Below, piece by piece: positions 48,116 through 62,100 of a DNA stretch of 64,000 nt. The position numbers and the translations under genes were made by a program. The notes under the pieces are model-generated. The model worked only from the letters and a program-made list of their open reading frames with translations, did no database searches and was not told the DNA's origin. This DNA is from Aulostomus chinensis (lineage: Eukaryota > Chordata > Actinopteri > Syngnathiformes > Aulostomidae), in the NCBI GenBank assembly GCA_037954235.1, contig JBBMOA010000018.1, forward strand, positions 10,678,001-10,742,000. Reading direction: 5' to 3'. Position 1 is the first letter of the stretch. Each line of letters starts with the position of its first letter.

Positions 48116-51100
48116 TAAATGGCTGTGTGAATTATGAATGAAGGGAGATGACGGGGAGCCGGTCCACCCTGAAGCCTGCTTCTGCACTCACCCTGTGCGG
48201 ATCGACTGAGCATGTTTGTTCAATCATACTGTGTTCTTTGCAATGAATTATTTTGTTGGTAGTTGTGTGTATTGCACCTTTTTATAAATGCATGAGTATG
48301 AAGTATTTTTGCAGGCTGAGAAATACATTTGAAGTAAGCCAGTTTTTGCTTTCTCTACGGATGAGGAAGCTCTCTGTTGAAATGCTCGTCTTCCTGTGTT
48401 TCATACTGTATTGCAATAGACTTTAATGTAGATTTTTATCTACCACCCTTTTCTTCCTCACCACACTTTCTTTTAGCCAATGTTTTACACGATGAAAACA
48501 GGGAATGTGTTTGTACGCACACTAGAGAGCTCAAAAGAAAATCTGTCAATTATTCACTAAACGGAAAAATAATTATTTGACACTGTACAGACTTCTGCAG
48601 ACCTCTCAGTGTTGACTTTTCCCCCCAGGACAACTGGAGTCATAAATAAACATGATGAGGCCAATGCTGATAACTTTTAAAATCAAGCTAAAAAAAAAAT
48701 CTTCCTGTGTAGCATTACTTTTAATTATTAATAATCACTCCACAGACGTTGAGCTTCTTTCTGTAGAGCACTTGGGGTATAAAATGTAATATATATTAAT
48801 AAAAGCCTGATTATTAGTGAATAATACATCAAGTAACTATATATCACTGCATGACATTCAAATAAGACACCTTTTATCACTCTGAATTTGTTTAAATGAT
48901 CAAATGAAAAAGGTTTTCATGGCTCGTGTATAGAGTAGCTTGACTACTGTTGGATATGTTAAGCTCATGCTTGTATCCTGTCATGGAATTCTGAACAATC
49001 TGTTTTTAGGCAGTCTATCATCTCTATTTTCAGGTTGAGGCAACATTTTTTATAGCTTTTCCAGAATTAAAGCAGCTACTATGAACTTTCTGTTTGTTGA
49101 CAATAGCGGCCTCTCTGGTCAAAAGTGGTAATGTTTACCAGAATTAAGAAAAGCATTTCTGACATAGCTACAAAATCAGTTTTAAAGTACTATAGCTACT
49201 GTTGAACATTAGAGATGGCAAAATTAGTTCTGCTTTTTCTCTTCCTATTCATTGCTTACAGACAAAAGTAAGCTAACATCAGTAGTAGTGTAAAGCTGGT
49301 GTGTCTGGTTCTTGTCTTGGCCCGGCTCAGGCTTGCTCCTTTGGCTTCAGTGTGGAAGAACCCTCTTGTGTCCCCTCCAGCTGTCAGCCGCTCCTCCATC
49401 CACATACTCTATCGCCTCAGGAGTCCCCCATGCTGTCATTCCTAAAGACCAATGCTGACATGCTGCGTGTGTGTGTTTGTGTGTGTGTGTGTGTTTGTGC
49501 CAAGTACCTGCTATATTCTAAAAAGGTCAATGCTCAACCTCTTATCACTTTCACTCTTTCTTCGTGTCACTCTTTCTGTCCTCTTTCTCTTTTCCATCCC
49601 TCTATCTCACTGCTGTCTCATTCTGTAACCGCTGAGTCAGAGCGCTGCCCTCGCCGAAATGACACCTCATCAACAAACATTATTCTTATATAAACAGGCT
49701 GCATATCAAATTGTTCCCACCCCACATGCCCCCGCACCCCCCATAGGACTTATAGAACCTGTCAGTTTCGGCTCTTTAGAAGGACAACAATGCAAACAAG
49801 TGCCAGGAGACTCAGCAACCTTATTTACTCCAGCTGTATTGGCTTGTTTTATATTTAGAGTCCTCAGGGAGCAGCCCGGACCATTTTCATCATCAACCCC
49901 CGGTGAAGATGCCATTACTCAAAGTGTTGAGCGAGCTGTCCGTGATATTAAAGACAATACGAGGAGGAAGGAACACGAGGGAGGGGGATGTCTGCTCTGA
50001 TCATTAACTCGGAGCAACAAACTCGGTCACTGTTTAATCGATGCCCCCAGTTGTCTCAGGTTATGATAGTACAGCATGTTTATTTAGTTGTGTTCCATTT
50101 CCTGACAGAAATGAATTAGTAATGAGGTTCTTTTCATGGTAATTGCTTTTTTGAGGTTTTGTCAATGATTTGTATCATCGTGAAAAACGGTAGTTCTTGT
50201 TGCTGCCTTACAGACGCTTAAAAAAAAGCTGCTTTACGTCAGTGCTAGTCTTTAAAAAAAAAAGAATATTCATAATCATGATTGATAAGTAATCTTTTCC
50301 ATTTTGAGATGATTGTATATTTCAGTGCCGAAGTGAATTTGTGTCTACCGGTGCATGAGTCCTGATGAGAAGTTGCGCATCCTTCTGCAAGGAGATATGA
50401 GGTAGAGGAGGAGAGTGAAATCGTGCATACAAAGCAGGAGGAAATAATTGAAAAATCCAAGATATTGGATGGGGAACCGGTGTTTACCACAGATTAAATA
50501 TCGGAGTGATGGTTTTGATCCAAATTGGAACGGGCCGTGAAGGCGTTACAGCGCAGAACACCAGAAACATTTCCCTTCCACGCAGTCCAAATAAATTAAA
50601 AAACATTTGGATTTATGCATCTGTGTGTTTTTAATGTGTAGTTTTCTACACTGTCATAATGTAACGTTATACAAAGTGCAATGATAATAATAGTGATAAT
50701 AATCAAGGAAAAAGACCTCTGGTAGAAGTATCAGTAGATGTGTGTCATTATTGTATTGAACCTGAGAAAATGTGGAGAAATGAATTGGAAATGGAGGAAA
50801 GTAAGCAAATGTTTGTTATAGTTATTGAAATATTTACGGAACTACGAGACATGATCAGCGACCAGCAACTATCAAAATAAGTAACAGACTATAGCAGGTA
50901 ACATAAAAGATATTAAAAGGTTGTTTTTTTTTTTTAAAAGATCAATAATCAATTGTTCAAATGCAGATGATGCATTTCTCAAATAAAGGTTCTATCTTGG
51001 TGAAAACAACTCATGAAACCACAAGGCAAACCTACCCAGCCAGTTTTTAAAAAAAATATTTATACAATTAAAAAAAAAAAAAAATCCAAGTAAAAATCCA

Positions 51101-54100
51101 TAATAATTTAACATAAAATGACAATATGGCTGCCAAAGAAAGTTAGCTGCAGTGGTGGAACCAATCACGGTACTCAGCTCAGACCATATTGGAAATGTGT
51201 AAAGTTTAATAGGATTCTGTTGTTGGTATGTTGCTATATGATCTCAATAATAGTTATTTCAAACTTTCCAACAACTTTTGATTTAATGTTCAGTCCTGTA
51301 CCACAATTACGACGATCTCTGGTAACCTCACTTTTGACTGATATACGCCCGAATATCATCCCTGATCAGCTTCTTCATCCAATTATTGCGTCATGATAAA
51401 TACCATTATCTAAACTGGGATGGTAGTAACAGTGAAGAGACTGAATTGAAATCAATTCTGCGACTTCTATTTATTGCTTAAAATGACTTCTTTGTTTCTG
51501 TAGTTGACACTTTGCTGTTTATAAAAATGGATTTTTCTAGCTGTAATAGTTTTTGATATATTGGGGAAATTGCATAAAGTGTCCAATTTATGATGCCGTG
51601 AGCGATGAAAATGACACACTCCTGATAAATCCAAATTAGGCTGCCGGGACCAAAAAAAACCCAACTAAAAAAGCATTTTTTTGGCGCAGCAACAAATGGA
51701 AAACTGTTTATTTCTTTTAGTTCTATTAAATCTCCTAACCAGTAACTAGTCTGAGCTCGCTTCTTAAGCAATCCCAACTATTAGAAATCATTTTAGCAGG
51801 AGCTACTTGCTGTACGGATCTGTATGTTTCTACTTTACATTGGATGAAGTGAGCACTTATACAGTTTATACTCTTCATTAATATACATAAGGAAAAAAAT
51901 GAGGTGGAATAATAAAGTGAGGACAACCTGCAAAAGGTTTATGGGAGTACGATGTACGAAGGCTTCATAAAACGGCTGTGAGCAGTGCCCAAAGGCCTTA
52001 AATCTTTTCTTTAAGATTGATTGAGAATAATTTTTTTTTTTTTTTTTTTAATGGGCAATAGGAGGCTGATCACCGCTGAAGAAAACTGATTGGGAAGCAT
52101 CTTTGAAACACCTCAGTGACAATCCCTCCTCAATTTATAGCGAACAGAACATTTTTAAATGTTCTTCAGAGACGAAACTGTGCATGAAGCTTCTACGGTC
52201 ACCACAATGGAGACGATGAAAACAGGGTGAAGCCATTAGTAGTCAAAGGAAGTTGTGCTGGTGATGGGTTTGACAGAAGAGAGGAAGGCAATGTAGAGAG
52301 AGAGAAAAAAAAAAGTGATGGAAAGTGAGTCAGAGTTTTCAGGATGATGTCAGCCTGGGCAATTCCTCTCGGTGAAGTGCCCTTTAAGCTCATGTGGTGA
52401 TGAGGCCAAGGAATATCAGCCGGGGCACGAAAGAACAGTGAGGATAGTTGGATTTTGGAAGGAGGGAGTGAAAGATAGCAAGTTACTGGAAGATTGACAA
52501 AACATGGAGAGCACACTGGGAATTTTGAACAAATGGTGCGGGGGGCGGGGGGCCGGGGTGGGGGGGAGTAAAGATTTTGGAGGGATGTCAAGTGTATCTG
52601 TTGTTCTGCCAGCAGACCATGGCAGCCTGGGACCTGTCAAGGATGGAGGGATCAAAGATACAGAATACAGAATGAGTGCAGAGAGTCAGACAGAAGCAAG
52701 GGAGAGTTAAAGACTTTAGAGGGATATCAAGTATTTTTATTGTTGTTTGAGTGAGACCATCGTAGCCAGGAAAAACTAAACAAAATCAAAACAAAAAAAA
52801 TCCCTCTTGCCAAATACGGAACTTTTGTTTTAATGGCACTTCTGTTTGTAGCATCGAAGGCCGGAAGAGGGGAAGGATATTGTGCTTATTAGAAAGAGAG
52901 GGTGAGGCTCTTTTTTTTTTTTGTGCTGGTGTGTGTGTTAGCACTGTGTTGTAACCCTGAGTTTAGAGACATGTATTTGTCCAGAACCGGAATGTGCGGA
53001 GAAAGTCCCGGTAGTGTGTAAAATAGGAGCACTTGGAGTCTGTAAGTGTCCGGGACTCAGAGGAGCTTTACACCCTCTGAAAATGTTATTTATATCCAAA
53101 TAGCTCATTAGTTATAGACTTCAACAGTGCATTTTGATTTAAAACCGAGACAAATTGAAAAGCAAGGAGAGCGTTTGGTGTAGCTTTGTCCATACGGCAC
53201 AAGAGGTCACGACGAGAGCGTTTCTAAAACTTTTTTTTTTTTTTTAAATGGAACAGTTTCAAGTGACGGATCTGGAAACTGCCGTCATAGTTGCCAAAAA
53301 CATGATCTCATGGAATAGACGTGTGAACTGCACATCCATCACTCCAAAATGTTCCTACGTCTTTTTCTTTCTGCTTTTCATCGTTCTTCCTTCTAGCGGT
53401 GTAAAGTAAGGAAACGGTTGTGAAGCAAATGTTAGCAAGTGAGGAGTTTTCGTGACATAATTAGCAGCGATCCTTTCTGACTGATCAAGTTGAAGAATAT
53501 TTGGTCATTTTACCCAAAAAAAAAAAACCAGAAGGTAGCAATCAGGGAAGTATGAATCAAGATATTAAAAAAGTATATCAAAACGCACATTTGTATTGGG
53601 ATGATACAAGATGTATCGTCTCTGTGTACATTATGTACATTTTTATGTATCGTAAATATTCTCCAAGAATTGGAGTGACAAAGCCACTATAGACCAAGTA
53701 AGCATTTGTTTCAACCCCGTGAATGATATACACAACAAATTAAGGCGCTGTGTCACATTGGGGAGTTAATCGTTTAAGTCCTCATTGATTTGTAACATTG
53801 CCTGCACATTTTTTCAAAGGGAAAGAGTAAAAACGGGAGCGATGTCTCAACAGTTTGACAGATCTGTTGTCTCACAGCAGCATTGTAAATGGCAGCCATT
53901 GTGTGATGTGTTAGTTGTGATCCATAAATAGCAGAGCACTTGTACTTTAAGCAATACTTCACCCAAAATGCGTTATTTGTTTTTTAGTGACATGCTGTGG
54001 GCTTGAGCTCATGGAAAAAGAAAAAAAAAATTCTCTGCATGGCTTCTTGATGGAGGTTTTTGGAGCTAATTTTTTTTTTTAGCTGTATTCTGAATTTTGG

Positions 54101-54938
54101 ACTTGACAAGAAGTCATGCAGGGAAAAAATATGTTTTGATGCGTTCAAGACACATAAACGGTGAGTGATTTCAAGGTAAATTGCAATTTTCGGGTGAAGT
54201 ACGTTGCTTTATGCTTGTGGTAAATAGACACAAGTGTGAAACCTCCCCTTGTCAACACATGAAGCTGTCCCCTCTCTTGAAACATCTCCTTCTTTATGAC
54301 AACAGTTTCACTAATTCCGTCCAGCTCCTACCTTGTCTTTGTTCAGTAACCTGGGATCATCAGGAGTGTTCAACTGTAAAGATGAAGGTCAAACGTGTAC
54401 CCTTCGTTGGTCGTCCTTGACTCAGGAGACACGCAAACTCACTGCACCTCCTTTACTGTCAGAAATGACAGCGAGTCTCAGTGATTCCTCATGAAAAATG
54501 CATACTTGTCTTTCATGTTTTCTGACTGAATGGGTTCACTCAGCAACAGCATATACATAAAACCCTTCATTCCACCAACACCATCTCACAGCCTCCCTCT
54601 AGGCTGTACTTCTTCTAGCTGAGTCTTTATCAATATCGCCCTCCTCTAGTTTCTAAACCATGTTGTTTTAATGAAGTCCTCTTTAATAGGCTGTCATATT
54701 GGACACATCTCCTGCTGTTCCTGCTGCCCTCCTCCCCCTACAAGGACAGGATGTACCGTATATCCCATGATGGGAAAGCAGTCGAGTGAGAAGGAGTGGG
54801 TGCTGCTGGTTGGCAGTACCATCTGGCCCAGAGAGCTGCCTAGCCTGGCAATGCTAGTCCCTCCATGCCACCTGCTCTGATGCCCCCTTGGTCCCATGCT
54901 TGGCCCTGGAATGCAAACCTGCCTTTATCAGAAGATTA

Positions 54939-54971
<33 letters not shown>

Positions 54972-56388
54972 TGAGTGCATACTGATTCAATCAGGTCGGA
55001 CAGCTCTTCTTCCCTATCTGTTGTACACTGCTGCATCCAGTAAGTCTCCATGGGGACAACAGCATGAGTTGTTCAGTCTCACTTGAGCTGCAAGCGACGG
55101 TGTTACTTTTTTCTGATGAAGTTTATTTTTTTATGCTTCCTGTTGGATCGGTAATCTTACGCCTTATTTATATCATGAAAATTTGAATTCGGTGGCACGG
55201 TGGTGCAGTGGTCAGCACTGTCTCCTCACAGCAAGAAGGTTCCGGGTTTGAGTCCCGGCTCCATCACAGGATCTTTCTGTGTGGAGTCTGCATGTTCTCC
55301 CTGTTCCTGTGTGGGTTCTCTCTGGTACTCCAGCTTCCTCCCACAGTCCAAAGACATCAAGAGAGGACGAGGCTGATTGATACTCTAAATTGACTGTAGG
55401 TATGACTGTGAGTGTGAATGGTTGTCTGTCTCTATGTGTTGGTCCTGAGATGGACTGGTGACCCATCCAGGGTGAACACCGCCTCTCTCCAGAAAGCCGC
55501 TGGGATAGACTCCACCCCCCCCGGACCCTAAACAGGATAAGCAGAAGAAAATGGATGAATGGATGGATGGAAAATTCAATTCTTTAATAATACTTCACTC
55601 TGATATTATTAATTTCCTTTTGTGACTGTGTATTTTAGAACCTGACCTCATAGTTTGCCTCCTGCCAGTTGTCCTTTCTGCTCAGGTCTGCTGGAGGCTT
55701 TGTGTTTGAAATGAGCACTACAATCACAACGTGAGCTTAATTCAGTTTTTTTGCGTATGTTTGTTCAGCACACCCACATCTACGCTGAACTATCACGGAA
55801 AAGACGAGGTTCAGGGGTTGGCTTTGTCCCAGAAGAGCTTGGGTGTGCTATGAGGAGGTGAGAGGAAGGGAGGAGTGGAAGTGATGCTGTTGTTTGTTTG
55901 CAAAGTGCCTTTCTCATGACATGCTCTTCTGTCCTCCACAAAGGGGATTGGAGAGGGAGATAATGTGACTAGGCTCTCAAGGGGAAAGGTTATCTATTGT
56001 CAGCACAGCACTTTAAGTCCCAAAAGACCCTGAGGCTATACTGCTAATAATTCTCTATAATTTGTAGAGTGTAATCAGAGATGGAGGCCGAAACACACAC
56101 ACACACACAAACACTCACACACGTACCTGAATCAAAGATTATCAAACAGATGTGTACAGACAGACTCACACACATTCAGCTGGAGTGGAACATGAGACAT
56201 CAATGTGAACACACAGTGTGAAGTCCCTTGACCTTTTGTCCCCCCATGGTGAAGCCTTTAAAGCACAGTTGTATTCTGATGATGCTTAAATGCACTCTGC
56301 GACACAGTTTGCTGCCTGTCAGCGATGCTATTTCAGCTGCCACAAGGTTGGATTGTAAAGACGAGCGATAGTTCCAGAAGGAACAGGA

Positions 56389-56434
<46 letters not shown>

Positions 56435-58604
56435 GTCTGCACACACTTGAACTCCCTTAACCCCTCCAACAAACACACTCAGATAATACAGTGCATATCT
56501 GTAAGAGCCATTCTAGTGGATTCATCTCGATCCTCCCTGCCTGTCAAGTCTCTCCGTGTGAAATGACTTTCTTAAACTATCTGGATGTTTGAGATCAATA
56601 CATGTCCTCATGTGAGAGCGATGGCCATGGGCTCCTGATATAAAACATGTGATGCTTCTTTTAATTTGATAAGAGGGGGCGCACTGAGGGACAAATGAAG
56701 AATTGTTTACCTACGTTGTTGAGTGCAGTGATCTGCGTTTTCTGTTCGTTCATCAGTCCAGTCTTTTCTCAAGTTTGCATCGTGAGTGATGAAAAAGCTG
56801 CTAATCCTTATATTTTAAGGTCTGATAGGGCAAATGTTTGATATTTTTGCTTGAAAACAATGACTTAGCAATTAATGCAGCTCAATGTAGTGTGAGCGTA
56901 AGTTTCTTAAAAAAAAATCCCTAAATCCATGCAGTGCTAATCTATTTTAATGTGTCTTTTAAGTATCTTTATTTTATATGTTGTGAAATCTTCTTCTCTT
57001 TCCTTCGCTTGTTCTTTCCAGTGATGTATTTCTACTTTGAAACATTCCTATATATTGGATATGCTGTTAGAAATTGTAGCTGAATGAGCCAAGGATTTCT
57101 TTACAGATGTAGTTGACTTTTATTATTTCTCTGGCTGCACCGCCGTTAACAACGATTTACATGGCGCTTAACTTATTAATAAATGATACAGTGTGACTCA
57201 CGTGCTTGTGCGTTGTACTGTATGCGTTTCAGCTGGAAACAGACCTAGCTAGTGTCACGACTCTATTCAGCTCAGTCTGATATGCCGAAACAGACAGGAT
57301 AAAGGAAATTTGCGAGCCCTAGTGAGCCCTGTGCTCACTGCCCGACACTGTGGAACTTGATTGGCATTTGCCATAGAACACCAGAGTTGGCAGGTTCGCC
57401 ACTGGCGCCCTGTGCTTTTCACAGATGAGAGCAGGTTCACCCTGAGCGCATGTGACAAATGTGAAAGGGTCTGGAGTAGCCATGGAAAATGTTATACTGC
57501 CTGTAAAATTGTTCGGCATGACCGCTTTGGAGGTGGGTCAGTAATGGTCAGGGAGGCATGTCCATGGAGGGATGCACAGACATCTACAGGCTAGACAACG
57601 GCACTGTGACTGCCATTAGGGAGCGGGATGAAATCCTTGAGCCCATTGTCAGACCTTATGCTGGTGCAATGGGTCATGGGTTCCTTCTGGTGCATGACAA
57701 TGCACGGCCTCATGGTGACAGTATGCTGGCAGTTCTTGGGGATGGAGGAATTGATACCATCGACTGGCCCCGTAGAGCCTCCCCCATCATTTTTTCACTT
57801 TGATTTTTGGGGTATCTTTGAATTTGTCGTCTTTAGGTTGATGATTTTCATTTTGATCAAATATGTGGCATCATCCCATCACATTACCCAGTCCTTATCG
57901 GTATAGATATCCAGCATTACTTTTTTTCCCATTGAGATCTGATGAGCTACTTTATATATGTATATTTTTTTTGAGCAGCGCAGTTTGAGATACTGTATTA
58001 AAGAAAACAGAAGAAAAGAGATGCAGGAGAAAATAACCCCGTTGACCCATGAGCTGAAGCAAAAGTCAGTGTCATCGTGGGAGGCACAGAGAAATCTGAT
58101 TAGCAAACTAATAAAATCAGTCGACACAGCGTGTGTGTGTGTGTGTGTGTGTACGCGCTGTGTTTGTGTCTCTGGATCCATATCTGAAACACAGTCCTAC
58201 TCACACGTTCTCATTCTCAGAGGCAGTGAAATGCTCCCCTCAGTTTCCTGCCGCCTCTTCACGTCTGCTGTGCCATTCTGCATCACTGATGCAGGGAATG
58301 AGTTCTTTGTTATTGCGTTTTAGCACCTTCATTTCACTTCCTCAAATCCTCATCCACCTGGATATCGACCTAGCTCCAGCAAAGCCATCCATCCACACCT
58401 CCGCTTGCCGTGTGTTTATGTATTGGATAAGATGTGTAGGTGGTTGGAGGGGGAGTGCTTTTGTGTTTACATCTGTCTCTTTGTGTGCACTGTCCTCTCA
58501 CTTCTTCTCATCTACTTGCCCATCTCAGTATTTGTCCTAGACGGGATGTATGTGCATGTGTATCTTTGCAAAAGGGACTTTGCTTGTGTCTTGCGTGCAG
58601 GCTC

Positions 58605-58664
<60 letters not shown>

Positions 58665-59016
58665 GTGTGTCAGAGAGTGAAGCCTCAGGGGGGCTCAGCA
58701 CAAGCTCAGCAGTGGCAGGTCTGTCTGAATCACTTAGGGCAGACAATGCTCCCAACCTGAGGCTCTGGCTTCACTGACTGTTGAATTATGTGGCTGTGCA
58801 CACGGTCACAGGTACTTAGCAGTGCTGCTGCACACACACTCACACACACACACACACACACACGCAGGTACCTGTTACTGTGCCTGGGACTTGTCAACCT
58901 TTCCCACTGATAGAAAACAGTGTTGTAGATAGAAAAATGAAGACAAATTCAGTTACACAGACTTGATCTCATCAGTTGAAATGAGAAGAACCCAATAACT
59001 TCTTTCTCCATATGCT

Positions 59017-59110
<94 letters not shown>

Positions 59111-62100
59111 AAGGCAATTAACAATAAACAGGAAGAGAGCCATATGTCTGCAGTCATGATTAAAATCACTCAGTGGGAACATCCTGGTGACTCAGTGTCT
59201 GCTGTAGAAAAGGGGAAGAAATTTCAGTGAATATGTGAAACATGCTTGCAAAACACCTTAAGGCTTATAGATAAAACTGAGCTCTTGTAGTGTTGTTTGT
59301 TCTTAGGGGACAAGTCAGGATTTTAGAAAAAGTTGCACAAATACATGCACACATGCCTCATAGGACTAAATGGAATGATAACACATTGATAGACGACTGA
59401 GGAGGGTGCAGGTGTTCAAATATTTGGCCCCCGGCCTGTTGCGTCTGAACTGGTTAGTCTCACGGTCATCTGTCACACATGCAAGATTTCCATGCATGCA
59501 CTTGAAGGCAGGGGAAAAAAAAAATTAACTTTTTTGTCTATCACCTGCAAACAGCTAGAGAATGTTCACATTGATTTCTACCAACCACCTGCACATTTTG
59601 TTTGGCTGGTAGCTGGTGCTAATTTTGCCCCCACAACTGGAGGATGTATAAAGAAGTATGAGGAAGGATATCGGTACTTCTGCACAGACATTCTTTCTCT
59701 GCCTATGACTGTGGAGCAGAAAAAATATGTGCAAAAGAAATTATTGAGGACAAAATAAATCTTAGCACCTTGGGAAAAAAAAGCATCTGCACATGTTGTT
59801 CTGTCTCTTTAGCACTAAGTTGTTGCTTCTAGCTCATTTGTCAGGTTTTAGATATAAGTAAAAAAACAAACAAACATGAATGGACCACGTCTTTTTTTTT
59901 TTAAGGATATGTAGACAGGAATAGCTCTGCATGACCTTGTTTTTTCAACTGGAATAGATTGATATTCAATGCTTCATCCTCACTTCATTCTGGGTTTCTG
60001 CCAAACTGTCCAAAGGTTGCTTATATAATTCGCTGAGGGAATTCATCCTTCTGGGTACTGATCTTATGCTGAATCCTAAAGTAATTTTACAAATAATAAC
60101 ACCTTATCCTCTCAGGGACGAGTAAATCCAGCTCAGTCCTGTTCATCTGAGAATAAAACCTGATTTACGTCGCAATCTTTCTAATTCTAGGTCTTAGGAC
60201 CTACCTGATCTCTGGAAGAAAAGTGGAGCTGAACTCTCATTGTAGCTGCTCCCAGTTGGGGTTGTCTGGGTCAGACCAAGGAGAACCCCGGTGCACCACA
60301 CCCAAGGTACATTCACCTGACGGAGCTCCTCCAGCCACCCTGCCACCAGATAGAGCCAAGGTGAGCGAGCTTTATCTTCCAAAATGATTATTTATCACTT
60401 AGTATATATTTAAGTCCAGCATCATTGTCATTCACCACATCCATTGCCTGAGGAAGAACGCTGAGCTGCATATTCTCTCTCTCAGCCTCTTTGATATTCA
60501 TCTTTGTCTGCTTGTGTTTGTGTGGGTGCAGGGTGTGAGAGGAAAACTTAAAACATAACTTTAAACCTCGCAACAAATGATTCCCTTAATATTATGCTCA
60601 ACACGGCTAATGTTGGCGCCCACTCTTCCTTCTTTGTCTTGACTCAAGTGTATTACTCGAGTCCTGCAAAAATCTTCCAGCTCTCCATCATGCGGGGAAG
60701 GCGGGAGTTGGCTGTGGAGTCAAAAAATATATGATAGAGTATGATGGGAGACAGTGGAGGAGAGTTCTGCAGCATGCTGATGAGCTGACTACATCCAGGA
60801 GCTGGGAAGCTCTTCTCAATCCTTCTACTGCCTGCTTCTTGATTTACAGCTTCTCTTGCACAAATACAGATATGGAATCACACTTTCAATAGCAACATTT
60901 GAATGTGCGAGAGGATTTACAGCGCAAGTGTGATAGCAAATGTTTGCATGTTTAACGCAGCTTGTAGATACACCGAGAGACGCCTTATCTCTTTGTGCTT
61001 ACATTGTGTTGGGTGGGTGTGTTTTGGCTTCTCGATACACCTGTCACATGTCAGTGTCATGGTCAATCATAGCGTAGCTGTCGCACAGAAGGCTCTCATG
61101 AACCATCACTCTTGACTGTGCTTGAAGAGGATGAGTGGGATTAAAATAAAGACCTTGGGCCCGAGCGTAGAGGCCTCTTGTTTATGCACTGTTTCTAAAA
61201 GGCTAAGAAATAAAGCCAATAAAATGTAGCAAAAGGAATGAAAGAGTAGTGGAAATGACAAGTTTCATCCCTGCACTGTTGTGGTGACGCATGTATTTTG
61301 TCATCTTCCCAAGTTTGTTCTCTTTTTTTTTTTCCATCTTCCTGCCAAATTGTCCCCTTCTCATCGCTACCTCCCTGCAGTCTCCCTGTATATCCTGCAG
61401 CACCATCCTGATACCAGGGGAGGATCAGGTTCTGGAGGAAAGAGAGGTGCACAATGGCTGCCATGACGACCACAAGACCAATAACACCAAGGTTAGGCTG
61501 TTGTTACCTGAACCAAACAGATGGGACATTATACTCTTTATCTTGGATGACAACCGTCTGGATTTTTTTTTTTCAATGTGCTCCTATTATTCTATCGTAT
61601 GTCTGAGACAGACTGGAGCCTCATCTAATTTGCAGTAAAAAATATGACTCAAAAATAGTTTTAGGATATAATGAGTCCCATTTTAAGTGTGCCACAGACA
61701 CGTGCAAATGTAAATGTGTGTCACCGTAGCTCCATCAGCAATGATAATATATTTGGAAATTCAGGACTGCTCCCCCTCCCCCTCTTTGATCTAGGACTCC
61801 TCAGACCTGAGGAAATGTCCCCCAGCAGTTTCTGCTGGCCGCAACCCGAAAGCTCTGAACGGTCTGCTCAGTCCTCGACTGGAGGCTTTGACCAACAGCC
61901 AGACGTCACTGTGTGAGATGCTGCAGGAGAAAGAGAAGAAGGCATGGGGGGGAGGAGCCATGGGTATGGACCACTCAGCTCTCATCCCTCTACGCTCCAA
62001 AAACTTCAGGGAGAGGAGTGATGCCCACTTTGTAGATGTTATCAAAGAAGACAGGTGAGACAGATGGACCGGTAGGTTAGTGGATTAAGGTCATTGTTCA

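Larger units (their letters stand above)
40004..60190 (+). other. adcy9: adcy9 intron after the first coding exon (20.2 kb)
   Basis: No nested gene was recognised. It contains SINE copies 4 and 5, a foldback element, a Tc1-like remnant, and several GT/AC and TA arrays. Long T/A runs occur near 52031 and 53231. Apart from these elements, the ORFs here show no family resemblance. Confidence 0.85.
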
